DNA of 64,000 nt from Gelatoporia subvermispora B (lineage: Eukaryota > Basidiomycota > Agaricomycetes > Polyporales > Gelatoporiaceae), in NCBI GenBank assembly GCA_000320605.2, contig KB445815.1, positions 230,970-294,969 of the forward strand. Direction: 5' to 3'. A program made the position numbers and the translations under genes. The stretch's first letter is position 1; each line of letters starts with the position of its first letter. Positions 10,249 through 21,541 of the stretch are shown piece by piece. Below the pieces are notes generated by a model that saw only the letters and a program-made list of their open reading frames with translations, had not been told where the DNA came from and did no database searches.

Positions 10249-12081
10249 TCAAAATGGAACCGGTACACTCAGACTCGTGTGCCTTATCGCAGAACCCGAA
10301 GTAGTCCACCAAACAATCTCCGCATCGAGCAGCTCCAGTAGCTCCCGCATCACATCGGATGCGTCTGTCTGTCCATAATGGCCGCCGAGCGTCGCAGCCG
10401 CCAGCCCCGCACATACAACAGCATCCACGGAATCGCGGTGGTGCTTCTCCCAGCAGAGGGGCCCCACCCGCGGTAGGAGCCTCTGTTGATGGTAGACATA
10501 AATGCCCTCGTCGATGATGTATTCGCCTTCCGGAATCTCGTACGTCGTATCCTCGTCTTCGTCCTCGTCCGGGCCGGCAGGGAGTCGCAAGTCCGGTGCG
10601 CCGTGGAAGGACAGCTCGCTGTAGAGGCCCCCGTCAGAGCTTGCGTCGCCGAGGAGCTGTATATTGAGTCCGCCCGTTGCGTAGATCGCCTGACGCTTGG
10701 AGGTATGCTGCTGCCGACCCAGGATGTTGATACTGTCCCGGAACGCGAAGGCCTCGTACGACTCGCGGCGGAGTGAGGATCGCGCCGAGGAGACGGTGGC
10801 GGACCGCCGCCGGAGCCGCGGTGTGTCCTTCGAGTCGTCACGGCTAGAAGGCGAATCGGTGCGTTCGCTGCGCCGGCCGCTGACGGTGCCCCAGGAAGAC
10901 GCGGACTCGAGGTGGTCGCTAAGAAGAGTGACGAGGGTATCGTGCGAGGCAGAAGACCGCTCGAGTCGCCGAGGGGTCGAGGCGAAGACATCCTGGTCAT
11001 ACCCCAGACCGAGAGATTTGTACATTGTGAGTGAGACCTTACGATCTCTGAACGATGTTTGACTTTGGCTCTCTGAGACTTCAGACTGCTGGTATTCAGT
11101 GTCTTGTGTACTGCTTCGTCTGCTCTTGAAATGGATGCTTCCTTGATCACTGACGCTGAAGACAAGACTGTCGAGATCGCCTCGCTGCAAATGTTCATGA
11201 GGACTCCGGAGACGTGAAACTTCAGCTCCTGTGCATGAGCTCCTACCTGACTCCCCATCGACGGCGTATGTCCAGCAGTCTTGCGCCTCGTATGCTGATG
11301 GTGTGCAAGGCGAGCTCCCTTTGGAGTCGTATACATATCGAACACCTCCGATACGGGAAGTTCCAGGCCGCTCTGTCGGACCTGGCGCAGAGGTAAGATC
11401 TTGAAGCGGTGAGGATTCTCATCCCGGATTGCAACCGTCGTCTGCATCTTGACTGCTCCGGGGGACAGGGGCCGGCCGCTATACCAGGAAGCTGAGGGAG
11501 ACGTCGAGCCGGTCGATTCTGCTATGCTCATGGCATCGTTTTCGCTACGGTCCCAGACCCAGAGAGAAGGCACCAGCGAGTCGTTTGACACCGCAGGCTT
11601 GAGGTTTGAGGTCATGATCACGAGTACTTGCTCTACCAGATCTCGAACCAAGGAGAGAGAATGAGTGTATGCCAAGTTGTAAATCCAGACGGTGCCTAGC
11701 CCAGATTTGATGATAGAATACAATGAAGTCCAGAAATAAATTAGTCCGTGGAATAGTCTGTCCTGCAAAACTATAGATGCATGAGACGATGGGAATAGGC
11801 GGTACTTGGAGTAGGTTGAACGGCCCGTTCAATGTCACGAGCATCATGCATGGCAGAGCCGTAGACGTCACCGTGATGAACCTGAACACTTGCCTCTTTT
11901 GGGGATACGCTCAAGTGATTCCGTCACCGCTGTTTTCAGCCACCGCGAACTTACTTCCGTTGTGTGAGGATCTTGGAAACATGAACAGGTCTGTATAACA
12001 AACATCAGGACCTTGAGTGGTTTCTGAATCGCTTACTGACGTGCTTTTGAGTTCAGAGGCCCGATTATATTGGTTAGTCAT
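10249..12081 (-). CDS. Orphan membrane protein with disordered Ser-rich tail
   Basis: I do not recognise a family. From 12081 the proposed exons read MTNQYNRASELKSTS, then TCSCFQDPHTTE, then RQVFRFITVTSTALPCMMLV and LFHGLIYFWTSLYSIIKSGL. This suggests about three membrane segments in the first 120 residues. A long cytosolic-type tail follows: Ser/Thr-rich stretches, Arg-rich patches, an acidic run (PDEDEDEDTTYE) and a folded-looking end (AVVCAGLAAATLGGHYGQ, VMRELLELLDAEIVWW) stopping at 10249. Introns fit near 11991-12036, 11895-11954, 11772-11818 and 11171-11233. The 12-residue exon between the first two introns keeps the frame exactly, which supports the chain. If the upstream exons are wrong, the Met at 11615 would start a soluble form. 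Confidence 0.55.
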
Positions 12082-12165
12082 GTCAACTCGGGATCCTTGC
12101 GATGATCAACTGGAAGCTAACAGTTGTGATCAGACAATTGACGAGGCTGAGGTTCGTAAATGTTG

Positions 12166-12713
12166 TTACTTGCTCTTTTCCATGCGGTTTAGCGCTTCTC
12201 CCAGTATCTCTTGGATCAACTCGTATGTGACGGCCCGCAGATCGTTCATGACCGGTCCCTCTGACTCCTGTCCTGTATGTGTGACAGCCGCCTCCATCTG
12301 CAGACGATGAGGAGATGGTGAAGATACTGCGCCAGCGCCTCAGAGATCTGCTCGAGAACCTGCGTGCAGGCGCAGAGGGCGTTGTACACTCCAAGTAACA
12401 ACATTGTCAGAGCAATGGCCCAGGTCAGTGCGCATATCGCATTCGGTTTCTGCGAAGATGTCTATAGTATCATCTGAAGCGCGTGACTTAGGTGTCGTAG
12501 TATGACGTCCCAATAGCGATGTATGACAGCGAGATACGCATTAATAGGATACTTCCAAGGGCATGATAGCGAGCTCGTGGTAGAGGAGTAAGAAGATAAC
12601 GAATGTCCAGGGGCTATGTAGCTTGAGTCAGTGCTTTTAGGTTCGAAGGGATAAGTTTCTTACAGAAGCACATGAAGGGCGAAATTTACCGCCTCTGTCG
12701 TATGGTTGCTCAT
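12166..12713 (-). CDS. Small orphan membrane protein overlapping the phosducin-like stop
   Basis: The ATG at 12711-12713 overlaps the TGA of the phosducin-like gene as ATGA. Exon 1 reads MSNHTTEAVNFALHVLL. A 50-base intron follows, then PWTFVIFLLLYHELAIMPLE. An intron of about 110 bases follows, then a second hydrophobic helix, ICALTWAIALTMLLLGVYNA. Downstream is either a frame ending at 12246 or, with one more splice I could not define, a helical tail (MNDLRAVTYELIQEILGEAL) ending at 12166. Two membrane helices and a charged tail are visible, and no family is recognised. It is tandem with the orphan at 10249-12081, and the two may be one gene; I keep them apart because of a Met at 12081. Confidence 0.4.
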
Positions 12714-13978
12714 AGTTCATCGTCGCTTCCACCGAATACCAGTTCCCCGTCGTCGAAGTCGTCGTCGAGATCATCGTCATCCAACGGCCATCCTTGCAAG
12801 CCGGTAGTCGTTCCTCTCCTGAACTCGGAATCGGACAATATATGATGCCTGGGATGGTGACGTCGATGAGCAATCATGACTCTGGGTAACATGCATGGTG
12901 ACAAGAATCGGACGCACCGCTTGAGTAGTCCCTCAATGCCTTCCTTTGCTTCCCAATCGACTCGTACCCATGAGTGCACTAGCTGTCCGGCGCGGTATAC
13001 GAGAAGAGTAGGCAGTACGTCAGTGTCGACGTTGTCGTCGTCAAAACCATCCTCTTTCTCGCCCTCCGAGTCGTCTTCGTCGTCGTCATCGTCACCGTAT
13101 GGGTCATCTTCTTCGCCTGGGTAACGCCCTGGGACAAGTATTTGACGCGAACGAGAGCGATGTATTGGGAATGGACGACCACCTCCAGCAGACAGAAAGT
13201 TGGACGTTGTCGAGCCCGACGTCGCAAAACCTATCGCTCCCGCGCGAGCACGAAGGAACTTGGTCGAGGTATATTGTCGTGCGAGACGTGACAGGGCCTC
13301 GTCAAGGATAGCACATCTGTCTAACGACTACATAGCGCAATCACGGGTAAGCATGAGTGGGACAACGCACGGCAAGCCGACGCACCGGGTCATATATGTG
13401 GACAGCCACCCACACGTCGCTCTCCTCCTCGACCGCCTGCACGAAGCTCCTCACACCGACCTCGCGCAGGTGCCCAAAGCGACCCCTGGCGCCGCGCTCG
13501 TCCATGACCGCGCTCGCCTTGCCTTCGAGGCGGGCCTTCTCCGCGAGCTGTTCGCGTTCCTCCTCCGCCCAGGTCTTCCCGCCGAGGCTCGTCTTCTCCA
13601 TCGCGCGGTTCATCGCGTTGATCTCCTGCGAGCGTTTTGCCCGCGCTAGCTCCGCCGCCTCGGCGCGGTCGCGCAGGACACCCTTGACACCTGTCCGCCC
13701 CGGGACGCCGACGCCAATGGAGTCCTGTTGCTGCGACGCGGCGGCGCGCTGCTCGATGGTGCGGCGCCGCTCTGCGTCTGAGTCGTAATCATAGTCTGCG
13801 CCATCTTCTGGCCATTGTGCGGGGGAGGGCGAAGGCGAGCGGGAGCGAACGGGAGAGGTTGAGCGGGAAGGCGGATTGAAGAATTTGCCTGAGAGGATGA
13901 GTTCCTCAATGTCGCCGTTCTGGACGATGCCATGAGTGCATTCGAATCGCAAGGAAGGAGAGGTAAGGGACACACCAT
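12710..13978 (-). CDS. Phosducin-like protein (PhLP/Plp1)
   Basis: Phosducin-like proteins are cytosolic thioredoxin-fold co-chaperones that work with CCT to assemble G-beta-gamma dimers. The N-terminal motif NGDIEELILSGKFFNP is followed by a Ser/Arg/Pro stretch, then charged helices (LARAKRSQEINAMNRAMEKT). The thioredoxin part follows (GRFGHLREVGVRSFVQAVEE, CAILDEALSRLARQYTSTKF). An acidic insert then leads into DVLPTLLVYRAGQLVHSWVR and an acidic C-terminus ending at 12710. The proposed first exon is the ATG alone (13976-13978), with intron 1 at 13920-13975; the frame before NGDIEE has no Met in a sensible place. Another intron is at about 13322-13380, and a further one near 13065-13131 is possible. 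It lies divergent to the DNAJC3-like gene and about 9 kb from RIC8. Confidence 0.85.
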
Positions 13979-14415
13979 GGTAAGATTTCCAAGCTGCTGA
14001 ATCGGGTATTACGACGTGTTGCAACGGTGGCGAGGTGTGGCAGGTGACCAGTGGTGCCAACTGGATAACTTGTGCTCTGAGAGCACTCTAGCTTGTATGC
14101 CTACAGGCTAGGATATCAGGACAGCAAGTCCAAGACAACAACTTGCGACCTCAATGCGAAGTCAGAGAACAGGATGGGCAGGCTGCATTGAGGTGCTTAC
14201 GGGATGCGGGGAATACCCAAGAAGGGAATTGCTGTAAAAGGCAGGGACGTCATCGGCAACGTGGCCAAACGGTGAACGGTTCCGGTTCGAACTCGGACTT
14301 TCCTTCGTTCAAAACAGCTTTCAGTATCCTCCTCTGCTCTCGTGTCACTCGTCTTTGACTTCTGCCATCTCCAGCTCGTTGCTATTGCTGACTGAAACTA
14401 TTTGCTCAGATACTC
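13979..14415. other. Divergent intergenic region
   Basis: This stretch of about 440 bases separates the phosducin-like start (-) from the DNAJC3-like start (+) and presumably holds both promoters. A GGTTCGAACTC block at 14284-14294 resembles a tRNA B box, but no cloverleaf fits around it. No other element stands out. Confidence 0.5.
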
Positions 14416-16324
14416 ATGCGATTTCATATATCTGCACTCGTTCCTTGTCTATTCACTATCCTGCTTTATGGCGCGAATGCGGAACCAAGTACACCTGGAT
14501 CTGGTTCTGCCCTCTATCCTCCAGGTCTCGTCCCCCTGATTAACCGGGCAGATGCATTACTGGCTGCGGGGCAGTTCAATGACGCCGCAAAGGTCTACTC
14601 AGAGGCAATAGGTACGTTGTACACCATCTCAGGTAATTCGCCGGACCCTCACCGGGTACTGCTCGGACCAGAACAATCCCCCGCGGACTACCTCCTGTAC
14701 TACAAGCGTGCTACCGCGTACCTCTCCCTCAGCCGACACTCTGCCGCGCTCGCTGACTTTGACCAGGTTCTCAACCTCACATCCGGCACATTCGACAAAG
14801 CACACCTCATGAAGGCGCGCATCCACACAAAGGACGGGCACTTTAACGAGGCGCGGGACGCTGTAAAGCTGTATACTACTAAGACGAATGATCAGGCGGC
14901 GCAGGAGATCATATATTCGATCAGCGATGCAGAGATATTGGCCAAGAAGACGACTCAGGCGATGCGGGCGCAGCTCTGGACCGCATGCGTTGAGACAGCT
15001 TCGACAGCACTTCAGACAGCGTCGCACTCCGTCGAGCTAAGGCAGCAGCGCGCCCACTGTGCTCTGGCCGCTGGAGACATTGAAGGAGCAGTTGGTGACC
15101 TCAAGTAAGCTAACAGCGTAGTATGCGGTATCCCTTCCCTGACACCTGTATGTAGCCGGCTAACATATCTAACAACGCCGCACACAACCGACTTCATGAA
15201 GATCTTCCGTCTGTCGTACTTCTTCCTCCCCCATACTTCCCCGAGTCAGTCTGCCGCGCTCGCATCCCTCAAGCAGTGTCTGCACTACGACCCCGACTCC
15301 GCCCAATGTCTCCCGGCACATCGCATCGTCAAATCCTTCGACAAGAACTTCCGAAAACTCGACAAATACCTCTCAGAGGAGAACTGGCGCGCTGTCGTTG
15401 AGCTGCTTGCTGGCGAGTCCGCCGAGTCCGAGCAGAAGGCGTTCGCGGCAAAGTTCGAGACTGCACTCGCAGAGCACACCTCGCGCGCCGCGCTGCACGT
15501 CCTGCCGTCGATCCCGCTGCCCGATGCGCGCAAGGTGTCCCCTCGCCGCGAGACGATCTTGCGTGCGCTATGCCGCGCGTACGTCAAGCTTGGCCAGGCG
15601 AAGCAGGGCGAGCGGTGGTGTGATGCACTGCTGCAGATGGAGGGCATGGATAAGGACGCGGACGGCGTGATTGGACGCGCGGAGGCCCTGATGATCAAGG
15701 AAGAGTGGGAGGAGGCGGTTCGTGTACTCGAACGAGCCTTTGAGGCCAGCGGACGCTCAAATCGTGAGGTATGGCCCACCCCGCATCAGTTTGAGGCAAC
15801 GCTCACAAGTATACCCTGACAGATCCATCAGCATCTGCAGAAAGCGCAGAAGCTGTTGAAGCAGTCACGTCAGAAGGATTACTACAAGGTCCTCGGCGTT
15901 GCTCGGGACGCAGACACCAAGACGATCAAGAAGGCTTAGTAAGTTTCTTTCTCCTTACTCCCTTACCCAACTGTTGACCCGTCACATAGCCGGAAAGCGG
16001 TGATGAAGGCACACCCTGACAAGGGCGGCAGCGAAGCAAAGATGGCTACGGTGAACGAGGCATACGAGGTGCTGAGTAACCCAGGTGAGTGCCCCGCGCG
16101 ATTAATGAGGCACAGGCTCCTCATTGTGGCGTCTGCGAGCAGAACTCCGGCAGCGCTTCGACAACGGGGACGACCCGAACGACCCGATGGCGCAGCAAGG
16201 GGGACATCCGTTTGCGGGTGGGCCAGGTTCGGCGCAGTTCATGCAGTTCTTCCAGCAAGGATTTGGCGGGCAAGGCTTCCAGTTCCACTTCAGCCCACCA
16301 GGGCACCATGGACGTGGGCACTAA
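14416..16324 (+). CDS. ER TPR-J-domain co-chaperone, DNAJC3/P58-like
   Basis: This predicted ER-lumenal HSP40 would stimulate BiP and hold unfolded substrates through TPRs. The start at 14416 gives a signal peptide (MRFHISALVPCLFTILLYGA, then NAEPS). TPR-like helices follow: INRADALLAAGQFNDAAKVY, YYKRATAYLSLSRHSAALAD, TALQTASHSVELRQQRAHCA, LCRAYVKLGQAKQGERWCDA and AEALMIKEEWEEAVRVLERA. The C-terminal J domain is complete (KDYYKVLGVARDADTKTIKK, then AVMKAHPDKGG with the HPD motif, then NEAYEVLSNPELRQRFDNG) and ends in a Gly/Phe/Gln-rich tail. Introns fit at about 15105-15155, 15768-15821, 15940-15989 and 16085-16139. Length is about 560 residues. Order of TPRs first and J domain last is the DNAJC3 layout. 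No KDEL-type ending is seen (it ends HHGRGH). Confidence 0.92.
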
Positions 16325-16584
16325 GTGCGGTTGACGCCGAGAAATTCGATGTGTGTATCTTCGGCGTGGTTCGCGCTCGGTGTGTTGGAGAGCTGTATTC
16401 TCTCGTTTCGAAAAGGACTTGGATCCTGGTACTGCTATTCTCGAAGCTTTGTGTAGATATATACCATGTATGATTGACTTGACTTCGACTGCTCCCCATG
16501 CAGGACGTACTGTGTGGGACCGAGAAATATCGAACTATCGGTGGTGGACACAGTATGAAAGTATCCGTTCGGCCGTGGTCGTCG

Positions 16585-17649
16585 TCACGGTTCCCGCGAG
16601 AGCAACCATGCCGGCCAGTCTCCCCAGGGTGATGTCATAATACTGTGACCGCGGACGACGAACCCGAGCTTCTCGTAAACCGGCACCTGGGAGCAATCTG
16701 AGAGACTTTGAGCATGAAACAGGTGCACTCACATTACGCTCGGCCATCGTGGTCAGTGCCATTGACACGCCTTGTTCCTTCGCCTACACGCAAACATTCA
16801 AATGGTATGTGGTCAGTGGAGAAACCTCGAGACTCGCTGGAACTACTGTGCACCTTCGGGATGACTAGTTCGAAAAGGGACCTGAGGATGCCTTGGCCCT
16901 GGTAGTCGATCCTCACCATCGCAAAGCTGCACCAGTAGGTGCCAATCTCCGGCTGGAGATGAGAAACGATCAGTGGTAGCGATCTCTCGCTCGACCGTTC
17001 GATATGCGTACGCCATCCGATCCCATCCAGCTGCTGATTTGTTCTGAAAATTCTCTACACATCTGCATACAGAATATAATTCGCAGTGTGCACAATACAG
17101 AATGACTTTTGAGTACCGACCACATTGTCGAAGTAATCCTTTCCCTCTTGCGAAAGCATCTCGAGGAACTGGTTCAAGCCCATCTCGCGCTGCTCCTCCC
17201 TGGGCGAACGGCAGATGGCAATTGTAAGTGAAACTAAAAAACGACGAACACAAACGCACGTATCCCAGCTACTCTTCCCGGGCGGCAGCCATAGTGCGAA
17301 CCCCACGAGCTCTCCCTTCTTGTTTGTGGCGGTGTATATCTCGCCTGCGACGAGCGCGTCGGATTTGACCATGGCACGGCACATCGGCTCCACAAGCTCG
17401 GCCCGTCCTGTCGTCAGTGCACGTACGAGTGGGTCTAGCGACACTGCTATGAGCGAAGGAAGTTGTGCGATGCAAGACTCGCAGGACCTTTTTTTGTGAG
17501 ACAGACAACCATCTTTACGGCCGCTTCGGCCAACTCCTCTAGAATGATTTATCCCGATGTCGTCAGCTTCCCCATTCTGCGGACGATCCGGCGAACTACA
17601 TACCAGAGGGATGCTTCTCGTGCTGTATAATGATACCAAACGGGGTCAT
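16585..17649 (-). CDS. GNAT-family N-acetyltransferase
   Basis: This is a predicted soluble acetyl-CoA-dependent N-acetyltransferase with unknown substrate. The start at 17649 (MTPFGIIIQHEKHPS) splices to EELAEAAVKMVVCLTKK, then VSLDPLVRALTTGRAELVEP and AGEIYTATNKKGELVGFALW. The next exons give REEQREMGLNQFLEMLSQEG, PEIGTYWCSFAMVRIDYQGQ and GILRSLFELVIPK, whose QGQGI is the acetyl-CoA pyrophosphate-binding loop of motif A. The last exons give MALTTMAERN and VYEKLGFVVRGHSIMTSPWG, ending at 16585. At least seven short introns are needed and all have GT-AG ends. The layout matches the fungal GNATs whose last exon carries YE.LGF.V.GH...PWG. It lies tail to tail with the DNAJC3-like gene, 260 bases apart. 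Confidence 0.85.
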
Positions 17650-18298
17650 AATTGCCCCCTGCGGATGACTGGCTGCAGACATTATACAGGTGTTTGAGGC
17701 CAAGGAAGGTCTCTGAAGCAGACTGTGCTAAGCCTACGGTCCTCAACAGGCGCCCTGATGCGACAGCAAGAATGGTTATAAACATACAGATACCGCACCC
17801 GTCACTCCATTCGGGGGAGTTAGAAATCAGCTACAGTAGATAGCCCCTTAATTTCTGGACCTGAGGGTCCGCACGCTGTCGCTGCATGCCACAAGTCTCG
17901 AAACTAGTCATGCAGCTTTCATCGCGTAAGATTTCGATGAGGATAGAAGCGAAACCAAGTGAACGAGGAAATGATCTCCAATACAGTTGCCGAACGTAAA
18001 CTTCATCGCACACGGCTGGGGATGTGTGAAACTTAGTAATTTTCGACGCTAGCGTGCTGAACCATATTTTCTTCGTTCACTGAGGCCCAAATCACAACTA
18101 AATGGGAGCGCGTATATTGCTATGATCTCAAAACAGGGGCATACAGGAGACAACAATAAGGGGAGGCGATACAGACGGGAGCAAACCGAAAATCAGCCTG
18201 CGACATGCAATGTTTGTCATTCACATCAACAACGTCAAATCGAAATATTCGGTGCTCACTACTATTATCAAGAAACCATTCGATGTCATATACACACT
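17650..18298. other. Intergenic, no gene seen
   Basis: Only short unsupported frames occur between the GNAT start and the 3' end of orphan X copy 1. It is A/T-richer than the flanking exons. Confidence 0.5.
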
Positions 18299-20233
18299 TT
18301 AAAACCCAACGGCCCTCAAACTGACCGCAGAGCGCTTCCGAGAAAGCGAACGGTTCTTCGTGGCGCGAGGCCCCGCGATATCGGCCGTGAGGTAACCGTT
18401 CGTACCCACCTGGCTGATCTGAACTGGGCGACCGCGAACGACCGTACTTGACATGACAGTGCCCGCCATGCCCGCGCCAGATACGAGTGTGTTCTGACGG
18501 TCTCAACATTAACCAAAACCCCCCACTCAATCGAAAACAAACGCACCTTGCCGGAAACATACCACTCGGTAGATGCGGGACTGATGTCGACCCAGTACGC
18601 GAAGTGCTCGCCGCCGCTAACCATGAGTGCGCCTCCACGGCAACGAATACAGGCGCGTTCACTCGGTTTGGCCTGCGCATCGATAGCAGCGAGTAGCTCT
18701 TTCTCGGCTTGGTCGCAACTGACGCCCTGGGGTAGAGAGAATTCTAGCTGTGCATCCGTACTTCCCTCCTAAACTGCCATGTCAGATTCTAATAGGAGGG
18801 AAGTGACAGAAAACGTCCAAACCTTGTAAGTGAACTTGATGAAGTATCCATTGGACATGACTCTATCGATGAGAGTCTTGACACCAGACACAACTTGATC
18901 GGCGGAGGCGAACGCCACAGAGACCGTGTAGAGCTTCTGCTACATTTTAGCAATGACATAGACTGAAGAATAGAGTGCATATTCACCTTGCTCTCGAAAG
19001 AATCGGGAACAGAGTAAACAGACAGTCGATGGAAACTATTCACGCCATTCATGGAGTTCATCCCGTTCATAACGGTCGAACCATTCACCCCGTTGAAACT
19101 GTCAACCTCCCTGGTGATGACCTCGGTGCGATGCGTCACGTTGACGGTGTTGACCTGTCTGACAGAGATCCCACCGCGCTCATTTCGGTAAACCTCGAAA
19201 GTGGTGAAGGGTTGCATGTCCCAGAGATTACCCTCCCAGACAAGCGATGCGTGCTGAATATCTGCTCGCAGCATCTGGTTCTGCGAGTAGTTGACGTTAA
19301 CGTAGGCACGGACGATAGGCACGAAGTCGACCGTGACAGATTGGCCACTCCTATGAATGAGAAAAATCGTCAATCATGCGATGCGGTCTGCAGATGTTAG
19401 ACATACCCAATGTTCTTGTAGACCAGAGCGGGGTCCATGATCTCATTCGGCTCACCGAGGTTCTCGATGAAGCCTACGCAAGCCGCTGTGAGTACGTCGT
19501 ATTGTAGCTTCAAAAATGTGATTACCTAGGGCAATGTCTGTCACTTGACCGGTTCCATTTTTGGCTTCCACAGAGATCCCAGGAATAGAAGTGGGATCCT
19601 GCAGAATTGTTGAACACTTTTCGACGTTTGCGACTAATTGTCCTCACCTCAAAGAAATATGTCGGCGGAGTGACAGTATCGTCCATCCGAAGCGTAGTAT
19701 GCTGTCCAGGCTGCTCAGCAAATTAGCTTCGTCTATAGTAGTTTGCGATGTCGGAGATTTGAACTTACCGAAATCGGGACGTAGTTGCTAGCATACACCA
19801 GGGATCCCCCGTCTACCTGGGTCCTGGCAAACGCAAGACTATACGAGACGATCATTAGCAAGCCCTATTACGGACAGATTGCTTGTGCCTACTTGTTGGC
19901 ATACGTAGCGGTCATAGCAGAGCGACCTGCACACTGGAATCAGAGGACGTTTTGCAGGTGCCATTGTCAAGGTATTCACAAACCTTTAGCGGCGAGGGTC
20001 GTCACCCTGAGAGAGGTTCCGCATGAGCTAATTCCCTTGAAGATCAATATCATGATGCGTACCTCCAGGCGATAGGAGAAGAGCTAGCAGACCAGTCTCC
20101 AGATGGGGCCGCAAAGCACAACATGAGGTTGACATTCTCGCCGAGGTCGGTGCTTGAGGGCAAAGTCAGGTGCTAGCTGTTGACATGGGATTTCCTGTAC
20201 CTACCTCTTGAAGGTCAAAGTCCTGGTAGTCAT
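18299..20233 (-). CDS. Orphan family X, copy 1
   Basis: I do not recognise this family. From 20233 about ten exons join cleanly: MTTRTLTFKS, TDLGENVNLMLCFAAPSGDW, VTTLAAKG, RSAMTATYANN, LAFARTQVDGGSLVYASNYV, PGQHTTLRMDDTVTPPTYFF, SIPGISVEAKNGTGQVTDIA, FIENLGEPNEIMDPALVYKN and VDFVPIVRAYVNVNYSQNQM. After them come a Asn/Gly-repetitive stretch (NGVNGSTVMNGMNSMNGVNS), VAFASADQVVSGVKTLIDRV and CIRCRGGALMVSGGEHFAYW. The Arg/Lys-rich end stops at 18299. No signal peptide or TM helix is evident, and alternating hydrophobics suggest beta structure. Length is near 490 residues. A close paralogue lies at 30550-32346 on the same strand with the same exon plan. Confidence 0.7.
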
Positions 20234-20394
20234 TTTTCTGGTGATACGGAGGTCGAGTGATCGTAGCTTCAATGGCCGAAGTTTGAGTTTTCTGAGCCTG
20301 AGAGGTCTTAACTGTGCGGAGAGCAGCTTGGGTTGCGAGTAGCTGAGCAGTTCAACGTCCTTGGTCAGTTTATATAGGCGTGGTTATTTCCAGT

Positions 20395-21439
20395 TTATTT
20401 CGACTTTTTGTGAACTTTCTTCAGACGCCCACGGTGGTTCATCTGCGCCGAGTAACCTAACAAAATGATAGGCACACCAAAGCAGTCGACAGATGCCAGG
20501 TATTCGCCGCCCACGAGCCTGTGTAACGATCGGTGCTGGTTTAGTAAGTGGACAGCTAGCGCGGTCAAGACGAGCCTCGACGACAAGGATTTAGGTGTAT
20601 ACCTCCGGAGTGGTGGCAGCCGGTTCAATGATGTGTCTTCCGAATTTGGACTCCTCCTTGCCTTGTTTGGAAGGTCCAGGAACTGCGCCAATTCTGCGCG
20701 TACCTGAAGAAGGCTTGGTAGTTCGTTTGCCCGATATTCTTACGCAATTCTGCGAGACGTACCTTCCTGAGGTTCCCATCATCTGCCAGGTCAGATATAA
20801 ACGTCGCGGCTGCAGCTCGTGGCCGATGACCGCAGGGCCAACGTAGTTCGGACATTATCTCACAGCCAATTTGCGAAAGTGACGTGGCAGTATCGACCAC
20901 CATTTTGAGTAGAGTTGCGTCGCTGCCACATCTGTCGCTGTGTTCATACTGTCATCCGAGAGCTGTCGAACCCACTTGGAGAGACCTAGAGTCGTCTATA
21001 ACCCGGGAAATGTGCACTCAGCTCCTGCTTGAATTGTCGTTCGAGCCCCAGCAATTGCACTGTATAGAGGTACCGTCGAGGTGTCGGCTTGTCGGCTCTA
21101 GGTACAGCCCGACCGTGTTGATCCTGACTGTCGCAGATGTAAGTACCCACAGACCCGAGGTACGGGCGGTGTCTTCGGCGTCTCGCACAATGCAGTAGAT
21201 AGACCGTCCATTCGAATCACTCTCATCAATAGGATATCGAGAACTACCAAGATGTCAGTCGAACTGCAGGAACTTTGGTAAACACGAGCGGCGGGTCTTA
21301 CCGAAAAGCTCGAATTCAAATCAGCATGCAATATTTGCTTACCAGAGCAGAGCGTGTCCATCGGCGACGTCAGAATCTCGCACTTCTCGGACTTCATTAC
21401 ATTATATAGGCGTTCAAACTTCGTTCCGGTAGGGTGCAT
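20395..21439 (-). pseudogene. Unrecognised, probably decaying gene
   Basis: Coding-like blocks run in order from a Met at 21439: MHPTGTKFERLYNVMKSEKC, EILTSPMDTLCSG (followed by GTAAGC), SNGRSIYCIVRDAEDTARTS, VQLLGLERQFKQELSAHFPG, IMSELRWPCGHRPRAAAATF, SDLADDGNLRK and, after a clean 59-base intron, VRAELAQFLDLPNKARRSPN. The last frame ends at 20395. Some junctions splice neatly. Others would need introns under 40 bases or meet stops near the HFPG block, so I think it is decaying. No domain is recognised. It lies between the 3' end of NF-YC copy 2 and orphan X copy 1. Confidence 0.35.
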
Positions 21440-21541
21440 ATCTCTATCTGGCACAACTTGAGAGTGAGGTAAATAGTACAACAAAAGTAAAATACAATGA
21501 TGAAACAGGAAGGGCTCGGAATAGGGTCGTCCATATCTCTA

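Noticed and set aside
14284..14294. tRNA B-box-like block GGTTCGAACTC
   Set aside because: A GTGGCCAAACGG block sits too close upstream to leave room for an anticodon arm, and no acceptor stem pairs around it. Probably coincidence.
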